Source of the DNA: an uncultured Fidelibacterota bacterium
Lineage (GTDB): Bacteria; Fidelibacterota; Marinisomatia; Marinisomatales; TCS55
Assembly (NCBI GenBank): GCA_902615915.1
Contig: CACMQQ010000001.1
Coordinates: 222,801 to 286,800, forward strand
Direction: 5' to 3'
Length of the DNA stretch: 64,000 nt
Shown: one piece after another, positions 42,101 through 48,248 of the stretch
How the letters are laid out: the number at the start of each line of letters is the position of its first letter
Numbering within the stretch: the first letter of the stretch is position 1
The notes under the pieces: generated by a model
Seen by the model: the letters and a program-made list of their open reading frames with translations, nothing else
Database searches by the model: none
Told to the model about the DNA's origin: nothing
Made by a program: the position numbers and the translations under genes

Positions 42101-42405
42101 ATCCTGATGCATTTATTTTAAGTCAGAATTATCCAAACCCTTTCAATCCTCAAACTTCAATTAGATTAAGTTTGCAGGAGGATGCTAGAGTAGACCTTGT
42201 AGTCTATGACTTGACAGGAAAAGAGGTCACTCGCCTAGTCAACAGCAAAGAGCATGCTGCTGGCTATTATAATTTTATTTGGAACGGTAAGAATGATCTT
42301 GGCGTGAGAGTGTCCTCTGGTGTATATCTTTACCATGCTATGGTTCGAGATAACAATGGAGGCGTTGTCTTGAATAAAACTCGAAAGATGATTTTATTGA
42401 AATAG
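33118..42405 (+). CDS. Giant secreted multi-module beta-helix protein with type IX-like sorting domain
   Basis: This is a 3095-residue exported protein. After the signal peptide (ends ~FLFGQSA, residue 19) come four long modules. Each opens with a W-V/I-D/S strand and a DTI..-P/KSG-TY right-handed beta-helix start, at residues ~19, 567, 1105 and 1708. Modules 1-3 close with DLGAYENSL at ~456, 997 and 1600; module 4 closes with DIGAIESG at 2174. Fibronectin-III-like linkers follow the first three (~465-565, 1005-1100, 1608-1705). Residues ~2180-2980 are Ig-like and other beta domains. The last ~95 residues (SQNYPNPFNPQTS from 3002, ending GVYLYHAM and KTRKMILLK) are a FlgD-like/T9SS type A sorting domain. 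It probably sits on the cell surface, as adhesin or polysaccharide-binding protein. Confidence 0.85.
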   Translation: MKRIVIPILAASTFLFGQSAKVYWVDTHNGNDTNNGLTSSSAFKTIQYVFNNASSLLSTNVDTIKVLPSITDSQPNGYYDFGDDGIYLSTSSSNSRNFVMIGIAGADSTIFDAEGKNRHFRFYGSQDSTTIIQGITFKNGYDEYYGGSMYIYQSNISFVSNIFDGNKAGSSGGAIEIGGNASPSFDSCVFNNNFIESNNNSNNGYGGAMKIDGPSSDYTRNNPIKITNTKFLSNYIMAKSNAFGGAIDVSRGINISNSIFIKNHATANTDDTDYDEVVGGAIYANNTWWNNNQSVGMNMYISNSTFDGNYIKVATDDKINVMWGSTISYGRWNSNVSPSAKTFIFNSIIRNTKLYTKSSTFENDDNSNRGDKLGSGNTQGFKLITDYNNIEDSANESWAGDYTFDIEPGYKDTANGDYSLANASPMIGVGVSNWADESLSAPTKDIIGVTRGSSPDLGAYENSLNTSDAPLPVSGLSVNAISSGAKLRWKRNKTSLSNSALASNIQYEIEKDSSGVKTTVTTSDTSYTFNNLKNGKTYSFIVSAKDTQSGKISIPSKSFTITPRYLGPKWYVGAGSDGTPKSSQSSDFDWGSKSSPINNLTTALEVYASGDTIIMMKGTHTGSSNRGITVPNNNKSFVLMGDPEHLASETIIDASNRDRHFYFNGGQDSSWAINHITLYRGKASGNSWEATGGSIRLGSASSPKFKGVIFRENTDETNQSYNGAAIRVTDRSLLLLENCSFINNKVTSTDNQAHGGAINIDANPLGKKHIINGCIFDGNELKATYGARGSAIFSRDAIDITNSVFIRNYVRSVESDPTGTIYYESPKLSTQNNENGTDLYFVNNTIAYNNANGSSNYSPFSGFYYCDYVPMSGKASSILYAFNNIVYGNKSNDVIDDVQVEAHCGGPVIRADYNNIQGLANLANHGGNNAQSGITSFDYSIDVPPAFKDTANGDFSLDNRSLAIGSGIANWSDWGIAAPNKDLMGNSRPNPAGSKPDLGAYENSLAKSPYPSKVAGLVAQGGSQQVTLKWDASSAADSVSYFNIYMSTSSFIHSASTLIDSTTLNTFTKTGLNNALRYYFKITAVNASGLESDPAALNITPTFSGPVWFVSKQGNDANGEGSQGSPFATITHAIKQVNEGDTIIVKPGTYTNENIIVRGNTPNIVLMSESGASNTILDAQNQNESKILEFMHEDSDQGDGIDSTFQVIGFTFTKATASAVEIINGRIDNNQLFPMRPRFRNCIFTENRKNTWGGAVYIEQADPIFENCTFVDNTAQKGGAVVITSGGQSNDTNRAHFRNSTFRLNKSEDENSTDAPQGGAIALINDRATATITDCIFEENTAISRSGGYRSGGGAIYSNGSNYNLSNTGNYLIIDRCVFRENLSRGESGALGGAIDLMSSARITNSLFDGNKVSIVNDGGFIAGGAIYAGALGRFNGFNEVGDVIEIINNTIINNEATNNNGFVSSAGIFLDQGSETSSYWVFNNIIFYNNSQRTVGSYHDRFKDNFHSIGRYQDFGAPINISNNNIANYKSDQFWDPSVSYDEFPMFKDLANSNFELSDASPMIGSGLSSLTSGSLTKNISSKDILGNLRPNPTGSNPDLGAYENSLSVSPYPSKINNFTAVPRSKSALLSWSPDTSSDLKQYNIYQSTNGDFSSFLDTIASTKDTSLIAFNLMNGTEYHFWVTAVDTAGFEGPISDRASATPLYNGPNWWIDPTITQSNGEGSFNDPLNTISEAFRRANSGDTLKLKSGQYNENFNDIGNSGTITGTGDQDDYGKLDQITIIGVDGAEQTILSAQGIGRIMSFYNMSKIEIKGLTFKDGLINGQAGGALRFEDIDRVIITDSKFTNNFSDNSGGAININSVAKFELKRVIFFDNTVGSNCNNCNLDGGAISLQNSLRPEIIELIIIDSEFDSNNMSSNGDNVYSQGSVLKVDDRSLVQINNTVFKNNSFNAQGQNSGGGSLINISGPFPQDWNQFPENLIEGNLFQNNTLNIGSGSGGGEALILSISGNMMFRNNIVIDNNAQSSYSLISTIPVEDNNGNGPDVRYYNNTITRNNTGGDIFHAWGFNYGVEFINNIIWQNNTFSWANNNRIAFADQDGISVSVRNNILEKEFIEEGRPSFNHSDNIHTDPLFRNPSENDFRLRGNSPAIDAGTDLSNLVYDYRGYYRTGGIDIGAIESGASKYILAINDSLDTNSIITFEDKGQTLIKVDKGQTIQFTITTNDINGNLVSNSNENVNWNVFPSQKYVSFVNGDPTTSGGSAKGSFLVTSLTKGEGFRFRIEAEVGDAILRSKPYLIEKLVTGAPPPVNQLTITPNTWTNDPNFKLSWSTPIWSAGRDLLGAIVDIKDVDGINEQNEFVNFPDSGPLTQYSFVVPEPGDYVTKVWLVDELGNEDVDSSRAVKALFDNIPPEKFHTLFPKSYVDQNGQYETSYVPVHPDFEWEDRGDYPSGVEKWHIFIRNNASDNFVHYRTYNTEEVNYNQFGHIQMRDTTLQPLEDGFYEWFVEAQDKANLITFSDTGFFGVDHTPPEIVHNNPLNRIDQGTTSPTISADFFDYASGVMESRLMYRRSGSQSGFISLDLLNQTVNIPGSDIPKQGLEYFIESVDNIGNYGKWPSDYDGRPFHSVQVNGNQTLTLVAEDYGGNEESDYQLFSFPYEIPNVLDIILGTMDQAGYPDFNKKYWRLFAYDEGYEEITDRSYNMSMGEAFFFIWNKDKISEPPLFDFGDGHPSTKTDLPFEIDLQASKWKFFGIPFDFEVPMNQVYTENGEGIDEVGSVYEWNGGWSRLIGNDNLNSWVGYIVKTSSANKILIDGRGWDFWMDTDKKPILADLPLQSDEWTIDISATTGGLKDENNTVGVMHIAEDGYDRLDEFEPPMMSGHVSLRIDNRDREEAPDLYAVDIRKPTEEGQFWDLQVVAPTNSKRTYVVFDGLGYVPEEYDMFLINKTNRQAISLDIENMYQIANSGSDGDGHIRQDLRLVIGTRDFVNENNDGVNLYPDAFILSQNYPNPFNPQTSIRLSLQEDARVDLVVYDLTGKEVTRLVNSKEHAAGYYNFIWNGKNDLGVRVSSGVYLYHAMVRDNNGGVVLNKTRKMILLK

Positions 42406-42406
42406 A

Positions 42407-43039
42407 ATGATAAGGTCTTTCAAGCTAAAGGCTCTCATAGCGCTTATTTTTTTTGTTTCATTAGGATCATCTCAAAAGCGGAGTCGTTTTTACGCAAAGC
42501 CAACTCTTGCTATCATGAACTTTGACAGCTCCGGCATTTCAGAAGATGTATATAATATCCTTTACAATAAACTTTGGGATGATATTGATAGTATCGGTGT
42601 ATTTATAATGGTAGAACAGCATCAAGTTTATGATGTACTTGAAAAATATAATTATGATAGACCAGAATGTGCAACGAGAGCATGTGCTATCGAGATGGGG
42701 AGACTGGTTGGTGTAAAAAATGTGATCACTGGATCTTTTGATAGTTCGGGGGATTCCAGTAGTGTAAAAGCAGAATTGATCATGGTTAAAGATGATTCAA
42801 CCAAGTTTTTAAGCACTGGCCAGCATGTTGGCGAAATTGATGGTCTTATTCCCCATATTCAGATCGCTGCTTTACAATTATCGGGCATGAAACCATCCGA
42901 TACTCTTTTAATTAAAGCAGGTCTATTGACAGCAAACGTTGAAGAAAACAAACTTATTAAACTTTTGAAAAGTTGGTTCAATAAAGCGATAGCATTTATC
43001 TTTCGAAAAAAAGTCGAGGAAGCTGAAGAAATAGAATAA
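42407..43039 (+). CDS. CsgG/LpoB-like exported protein 2
   Basis: This 210-residue protein has a hydrophobic signal (ALIALIFFVSLGSSQ). It shares the layout of the gene at 32442: TLAIMNFDSSGIS, then FIMVEQHQVYDVLEKY, the Cys-containing helix ECATRACAIEMGRLVGVKNV, and ITGSFDSSGDSSSVKAELIM. The two paralogs flank the giant beta-helix gene, each 1 nt away. The C-terminus has an amphipathic helix (LLKSWFNKAIAFIF) and an acidic end. A structural or assembly role for the giant protein is a reasonable guess but unproven. The gene ends 3 nt from a convergent lipoprotein gene. Confidence 0.73.
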   Translation: MIRSFKLKALIALIFFVSLGSSQKRSRFYAKPTLAIMNFDSSGISEDVYNILYNKLWDDIDSIGVFIMVEQHQVYDVLEKYNYDRPECATRACAIEMGRLVGVKNVITGSFDSSGDSSSVKAELIMVKDDSTKFLSTGQHVGEIDGLIPHIQIAALQLSGMKPSDTLLIKAGLLTANVEENKLIKLLKSWFNKAIAFIFRKKVEEAEEIE

Positions 43040-43042
43040 TAA

Positions 43043-43888
43043 TTATCTTTTAAAGCGTATAGAAAAAAGCGCGAAAAGAACAATCATGGCAACTGTAATG
43101 ACAATTAAAATTGAAGTCATGGACCATACACGTTCAACAATCTTCTTTGTTTTTTCAATCAATCCAATCTCTTTTTGCGGCTCTTCGACTTTTGCTACAA
43201 CAACTTCCTTTTTCTTAGATAGTTTCGCATCAATAGCTTGAACATCATTCAACAGAGAGGACAATGAAAAATCCCAAGAAGCTGTAGTATTGTCATAATC
43301 TTTGTTATTGGTTGCATTGCTTTCAGTAATGGGATAGGGAAAATGGACTGTAAAGTTTGCGTTGTACATCGAAAGCAAGGATTCAAAGGTCTTGAAATAC
43401 AAATCTTCTTTTATAGATTCTAAGCTATTGTTAGTAACGCTATTCACTTTTCTCTTAAAAAGAAGATCATTTTCATTCAACGGGCTTATTGAAATATCGA
43501 ATGGTTTAATATCGCGGGAAATATTGATTCCGTATCTACTTAGGGAGTAAACTGCTTCATTAAGATCTTCAGCTGCATTAAATGTAATTGATGCATCCAT
43601 GTTGATAGAACTGCCTTTGGTATAAAGATCTATGGTTTCATATTCAATCCCTTCTAAACCAGTTACAAAATTTCTTACCGTATCTTTGACTATATCGAGG
43701 TTATTAACAACCGTATTGATGGTGTTCACATACTTAGTTAAACCGCCAGTTAATGATAGAAGGTTTTTATCGATACTTGCGTATACTGAAAGTTGACCTG
43801 AGCCATCTTCATTGATCCACATTGTTTCAGAATATTCAATACAGCTTGCAAATAAAAAAGCTGTCAGAAGAATTTGAAGTCTTTTCAT
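43043..43888 (-). CDS. Lipoprotein with C-terminal membrane span (unknown)
   Basis: This 281-residue protein has lipobox LFASC with Cys16 as the probable lipidation site. The body (ETMWINEDGSGQLSVYASID, LEGIEYETIDLYTKGSSINMD) resembles bacterial lipoproteins with a WxxxDGSG start that are otherwise uncharacterised. A single strong transmembrane helix lies at ~253-277 (SILIVITVAMIVLFALF) with a basic end. It could therefore span two membranes or be held at both ends, which is unusual. It is the only minus-strand gene inside the envelope cluster. No enzyme motif is visible. Confidence 0.68.
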   Translation of the reverse strand: MKRLQILLTAFLFASCIEYSETMWINEDGSGQLSVYASIDKNLLSLTGGLTKYVNTINTVVNNLDIVKDTVRNFVTGLEGIEYETIDLYTKGSSINMDASITFNAAEDLNEAVYSLSRYGINISRDIKPFDISISPLNENDLLFKRKVNSVTNNSLESIKEDLYFKTFESLLSMYNANFTVHFPYPITESNATNNKDYDNTTASWDFSLSSLLNDVQAIDAKLSKKKEVVVAKVEEPQKEIGLIEKTKKIVERVWSMTSILIVITVAMIVLFALFSIRFKR

Positions 43889-43927
43889 ATATTGTTAAAA
43901 TAAGTTGAAATAATTATTTATATCCTA

Positions 43928-43956
43928 TTGCCAATCGGAGTTTATAAACGTTATCT
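43928..43956 (+). promoter_or_regulatory. Candidate sigma-70-type promoter for fecR-like/cyclase pair
   Basis: TTGCCA (43928-43933) and TTATCT (43951-43956) are separated by 17 nt in the 105-nt divergent spacer. They face the FecR-domain gene that starts at 43994. Match to TTGACA is 5 of 6 and to TATAAT is 3 of 6, so this is only a candidate. Confidence 0.3.
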
Positions 43957-43993
43957 TTTCTACTATAAATATTGCATAATCTAAAGATTTAAT

Positions 43994-44776
43994 TTGAATA
44001 ATTTATATACATCTCCAATCAAGTCCCTTCTTTTAGTATCAACTTTTCTTTTAACAAATATTTCTGCTCAAAAAGAGTTTGGTAAGATATCTCTTCCCCT
44101 TGGTAGAGTTCAGGTTCAAAAAGGAGGGACTGGAGAATTCAAGCGCGCTATGCCAAGAATGTCAATCCAGGAAAAGGATGTTGTCAAAACTTTGGCTAAA
44201 TCAAGATGCGAGATCACATTAGTTGGAGGGGGAAAGTTAAGGATTGGAGAGAATTCCGAGCTTGAGATTACGGAAGCCAATGTTAAACCGATGGAGAAAA
44301 GTTTTGGAGCTACATTAAAAAAAGGTGATGCTTGGGTTGCAGCAAAAGCAGCCTTTGGTGAAAAAAAGAATGTAGCGGTCAGAACCCCCACAGCAGTAGC
44401 CGCAATAAGGGGCACAACTTATAGAGCTAAAGCAGGAAACGATGAAAGCTCTGTGTTAGTCTATGATGGCAAGGTTGACGTAAATGCAGCGAGCAATGTC
44501 AGTGAAGCTCGAGATCAGCAGCGTAGGCAAGGCTTTCAACCACAAGGAGGAGCTCCAAGATTTAAATTGGGCCCTGTGACAGAGATTCAAGCACCAACGC
44601 AAGTTGCTGGCCCATATGAGGTTTCGCTTGAGGATTGGGTAAGCTTAGTAGAAGGTATGCAGATCAATGTTAGAAAGGACGGCAAGTATTCCATGTTCAA
44701 ATTTGATCAAGTCGAAGATGATGGGCTTGATTTTGTAAAATGGAATAAGGAATTAGATGCACAGAATGGAAAATAA
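43994..44776 (+). CDS. Exported FecR-domain protein
   Basis: This 260-residue protein has a signal peptide (SLLLVSTFLLTNISAQ) that begins right after a TTG start; no ATG is available upstream. The FecR domain covers ~30-165: PLGRVQVQKGGTGEFKRAMP, KDVVKTLAKSRCEITLVGGGKLRIGENS, then VAVRTPTAVAAIRGTTYR and SVLVYDGKVDV. It ends in a distinct C-terminal segment (VSLEDWVSLVEGMQINVRKDG). Stand-alone FecR proteins in this position often pair with CHASE2-type cyclases or kinases, as here with the next gene 3 nt away. The lack of an anti-sigma zinc-finger part means it is not a classical FecR regulator. Confidence 0.84.
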   Translation: MNNLYTSPIKSLLLVSTFLLTNISAQKEFGKISLPLGRVQVQKGGTGEFKRAMPRMSIQEKDVVKTLAKSRCEITLVGGGKLRIGENSELEITEANVKPMEKSFGATLKKGDAWVAAKAAFGEKKNVAVRTPTAVAAIRGTTYRAKAGNDESSVLVYDGKVDVNAASNVSEARDQQRRQGFQPQGGAPRFKLGPVTEIQAPTQVAGPYEVSLEDWVSLVEGMQINVRKDGKYSMFKFDQVEDDGLDFVKWNKELDAQNGK

Positions 44777-44779
44777 TCT

Positions 44780-47152
44780 TTGAAAAAAATCTTAGATAAT
44801 ATAGAGGACTTAAGTATTGAGTCCTCTTTTAGTATACTAACAGATTTATTTAAAAGAGTTGGCGCTGGGTTAGTGATTGGATTGCTTGTTTCATTATTCT
44901 TTGGTTTAGCTTCATATGAAATTCCCATTATTAAAAGACTGCTTGATCGGTATGAGTTCTTATCCTATGATGCTCGAATTCGTGCACGCACCGCACCTAT
45001 TGAAGAAGGCTCTATTGAGGATGTAGTTGTGATTGACATCGATGAACTTTCTATTTCACCAACTGATGAAGGTGGTCTTGGAAGATATCAAAACTGGCCC
45101 CAAGCGTATCATGGTCAATTAATTGAAACGGTATCATCGGGAAATCCTGCTGCTATCTTATTTGATATTATTTTTGACAAGGAAAATACTTATAATTTTG
45201 ATTTAGTGAATGCGATCGTATCAGAATCTAGACCTTCCAATAGTTCGTTGGCTGATGCGACAGATCAGTTTTTAGTTCGTAATGATCCGAAAAAGTTTGT
45301 TACTGCTACCAAAAATTCAAAAAATACTTATCATGGTATGGTCTTTGAACAGGAAGACACACTAAAGTTTTTGTATAAAATGGAAGCAGAACCTGCGGGC
45401 TATACAAATTTTGAGAATCACATCATATATGGCATTCCGCAAGAAAAGAAATATAAACTACCTAAAGGGGAAAGAATCGGCAATACCCATTTAGAATTAT
45501 TATCTGCCGCTGTAAGAACTGGATCTCCTAATTTTCCTCAAGATGAAGATGGTGTCACAAGGCGCGCTCCAACGGCATTTTATTTTGAGGGACCAGATCA
45601 CGTTTATCCCAGCTTAGTCATGTCAGCTGCTATGGATATTTTGGGTATTAAAAGGGATGGTGGTTTAGACTACGATTTTGATAATAATATTCTTCGGTTG
45701 ATTGATACCACTGAAACGGTGGTAAGAGAAATTCCCATTGATGATCAAGGTAGAATGTATGTTAATTTTTGGGGACCAGCTTTTGCATTTACTTATCTGC
45801 CATATATGTATTGCATGGATCCTGATATGTTGCCACCAGAATATTGGGATGGCCAAGTTGCAATCATAGGAACATCTGCTGCTGGATTGTTCGACTTAAG
45901 AAATACCCCAGTCATGGAAACATTCCCTGGAGTAGAAATCCATGCAAATGTGATGCAAAGTCTTTTGAAAAATGAATTCATCACTAAAAAAACTCAATCA
46001 GAAACGTTTGTATCCATTCTTTTGATTTGTTTAGCCATAGGTGCATTAATTAGCTTTCCTAAGAAACCACTATTCGCAATTCCAATACCAGTCATAGGAA
46101 TCGTTGGTTGGATTATTTTTACTTACTATCAATTTTTTAATCACTTAGAAATGTGGGAAATAATTCGTCCCATTTTTTCTATGGGATTTACTTTCGGTGG
46201 TATTTTCCTATACAATTATTTTGGCGCTGAAAAGGATAAACGTTTTTTAAAAAATACTTTCAGTACTTACATATCTCCAGAACTAATTGATCAAATGTAC
46301 GAAGCGAAAGAGCAGCCTTCTTTAGGTGGCGAAGAGGGTTATCACACAGCATTTTTTACAGACATTCAAAGCTTTTCTGGTTTTTCTGAAAAATTATCAG
46401 CACCAGATCTTGTTGAGCTTTTAAATGATTATTTAACTGAGATGACAGATATTTTATTGTCAAACAAAGGAACGCTTGATAAATATATCGGAGATGCAAT
46501 TGTTGCATTTTATGGAGCCCCAGCGCCAGTTGATGATCATGAATACTGGGCTTGCTTAACTGCAGTTAAAATGCAAGAAAGATTAGCTGAATTAAGAACC
46601 AAATGGCAAGCTGAGGGTGACAGATGGCCCGAAATTGTTCACAATATGCAAAATAGAATTGGAATAAATACTGGCCAATTAGTAACAGGTAATATGGGCT
46701 CTACCATGAGAATGAATTATACTATGATGGGAGACACAGTGAATTTAGCAGCAAGACTGGAAGCTTCTGCAAAACAGTATGGAGTTTATATTCAGGTAGC
46801 TGAAGAAACCTATAAAGCATGTAAAGATAAATTTATTTGGCGAGATTTAGATTACGTTATTGTAATGGGAAAAACAGAACCAGCGCAAGTTTTTGAACTC
46901 ATAAGCGAAAAGGACAAGATCCCCCCAGGATATGATAAGTTGCTTCCTGCATACAATAAAGCTTTGGAATTATATAGAAACCAAGAATGGGATAAAGCTA
47001 TAAAAGCCTTTAAAGCCTCTGATAAGCTTGAAGATATGTTCCCCGGAAGAAAAACAAACCCAAGCAGGATTTACATTCCACGATGCGAATATTATAAAGA
47101 AAACCCCCCAGGAAAAGATTGGGACGGGTCTTGGTCTTTAACAAAAAAATAA
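44780..47152 (+). CDS. CHASE2-domain adenylate/guanylate cyclase (class III)
   Basis: This 790-residue membrane sensor enzyme starts at TTG, and one span lies near ~28-48. An extracytoplasmic CHASE2 sensor domain follows (~60-390; YDARIRARTAP, DIIFDKENTY, YVNFWGPAFAFTYLPY, AIIGTSAAGLFDLRNTP). Three C-terminal spans lie at ~408-485. The cytoplasmic class III cyclase domain (~520-710) has metal-binding Asp528 (FTDIQSF) and Asp572 (YIGDAIVAFYGAP) and the MGDTVNLAARLE block. It would make cAMP (or cGMP) in response to a periplasmic signal. The FecR-like protein encoded 3 nt upstream is the obvious candidate partner. Confidence 0.92.
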   Translation: MKKILDNIEDLSIESSFSILTDLFKRVGAGLVIGLLVSLFFGLASYEIPIIKRLLDRYEFLSYDARIRARTAPIEEGSIEDVVVIDIDELSISPTDEGGLGRYQNWPQAYHGQLIETVSSGNPAAILFDIIFDKENTYNFDLVNAIVSESRPSNSSLADATDQFLVRNDPKKFVTATKNSKNTYHGMVFEQEDTLKFLYKMEAEPAGYTNFENHIIYGIPQEKKYKLPKGERIGNTHLELLSAAVRTGSPNFPQDEDGVTRRAPTAFYFEGPDHVYPSLVMSAAMDILGIKRDGGLDYDFDNNILRLIDTTETVVREIPIDDQGRMYVNFWGPAFAFTYLPYMYCMDPDMLPPEYWDGQVAIIGTSAAGLFDLRNTPVMETFPGVEIHANVMQSLLKNEFITKKTQSETFVSILLICLAIGALISFPKKPLFAIPIPVIGIVGWIIFTYYQFFNHLEMWEIIRPIFSMGFTFGGIFLYNYFGAEKDKRFLKNTFSTYISPELIDQMYEAKEQPSLGGEEGYHTAFFTDIQSFSGFSEKLSAPDLVELLNDYLTEMTDILLSNKGTLDKYIGDAIVAFYGAPAPVDDHEYWACLTAVKMQERLAELRTKWQAEGDRWPEIVHNMQNRIGINTGQLVTGNMGSTMRMNYTMMGDTVNLAARLEASAKQYGVYIQVAEETYKACKDKFIWRDLDYVIVMGKTEPAQVFELISEKDKIPPGYDKLLPAYNKALELYRNQEWDKAIKAFKASDKLEDMFPGRKTNPSRIYIPRCEYYKENPPGKDWDGSWSLTKK

Positions 47153-47165
47153 TGGATTTATATAA

Positions 47166-48248
47166 TTGAGTAAGTCAAATTCAGCAATCCTACTCTTAGC
47201 AGATGGCAGGACATTTGTAGGAAGATCTTTTGGATATCAAGGAGAGACCACTGGCGAGGTATGCTTTAATACAGGCATGACCGGCTACCAAGAAATTTTA
47301 ACAGATCCATCCTATTGTAAACAAATTGTAACAATGACATCTCCTCATATTGGAAATTATGGAATAAACGAAGAAGATATTGAATCTGAAAACATTCAAG
47401 TAGCGGGCTTTGTAATAAAAGAGGAAACTATTAATCCTTCGAATTGGAGATCCACCCAATCCTTAGGTGAATATCTTAAAAAAAATAAAATTGTTGGTAT
47501 TAAAGAAATTGATACTCGTTCTTTAACAAGGCACATAAGAGACAAAGGTGCAATGAATGGTATCATCTCATCTAATGATCTAAACATACAAAGCTTAGAA
47601 AAAAAATTGAAAAAATCTCCAGATATGAATGGGTTGGATTTAGCGAAAGATGTTACAACTCAAAAAAAATATAAATGGCCAGGAAAAGGGGAATACAAAG
47701 TTGCTGTTATTGATTTTGGTATTAAGAAAAATATTTTACGCCTTCTATCAGATTCAGGATGCGAGCTTACAGTTTTTCCAGCCAGCATTAAAGCGGAGGA
47801 TATTCTTTCATTTGAACCAGATGGTGTTTTTTTGAGTAATGGGCCTGGTGATCCTCTTGCTGTTACTTATGGAATTGAAACTGTTAAAAAATTATTAGGA
47901 AAGGTTCCATTATTTGGTATTTGTTTGGGACACCAAATATTAGCTCTTGCGCTTGGAGCATCAACTTTTAAATTGAAATTTGGACATAGAGGCATAAACC
48001 ATCCAGTAAGAAACAATGAAAAAAATACAGTTGAGATAACGAGCCAAAATCATGGATTTGCGGTTGATCTCGATTCGTTGCCTCCTAACGTGATTTCTAC
48101 TCATATTAATTTAAATGACAATACCTCTGGAGGAATTCGTTGTATCGATATTCCTGCTTTTTCTGTTCAGTATCATCCGGAGTCAAGCCCTGGTCCGCAT
48201 GACAGCAGATACTTATTTAATCAATTTATTGAGATGATGAATGCCTAA
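47166..48248 (+). CDS. carA: Carbamoyl-phosphate synthase small subunit (glutaminase)
   Basis: CarA hydrolyses glutamine and passes ammonia to CarB for carbamoyl phosphate, feeding arginine and pyrimidine synthesis. The 360-residue protein has the N-terminal [30 protein letters not shown] and the class I amidotransferase domain with catalytic Cys253 in FGICLGHQ. The His and Glu follow in [14 protein letters not shown]. The best start is TTG at 47166, because the family N-terminus begins there. It overlaps carB by 8 nt. Confidence 0.97.
   Translation: MSKSNSAILLLADGRTFVGRSFGYQGETTGEVCFNTGMTGYQEILTDPSYCKQIVTMTSPHIGNYGINEEDIESENIQVAGFVIKEETINPSNWRSTQSLGEYLKKNKIVGIKEIDTRSLTRHIRDKGAMNGIISSNDLNIQSLEKKLKKSPDMNGLDLAKDVTTQKKYKWPGKGEYKVAVIDFGIKKNILRLLSDSGCELTVFPASIKAEDILSFEPDGVFLSNGPGDPLAVTYGIETVKKLLGKVPLFGICLGHQILALALGASTFKLKFGHRGINHPVRNNEKNTVEITSQNHGFAVDLDSLPPNVISTHINLNDNTSGGIRCIDIPAFSVQYHPESSPGPHDSRYLFNQFIEMMNA

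Noticed and set aside
32442..43039. Curli secretion operon based on the CsgG-like proteins
   Set aside because: No CsgA/B amyloid repeats, CsgE or CsgF are present, and the CsgG-like proteins are short with no CsgG lipobox.
43994..44776. Classical FecR sigma-factor regulator
   Set aside because: There is no N-terminal anti-sigma domain, no sigma factor and no TonB receptor gene nearby; it is an exported stand-alone FecR domain.
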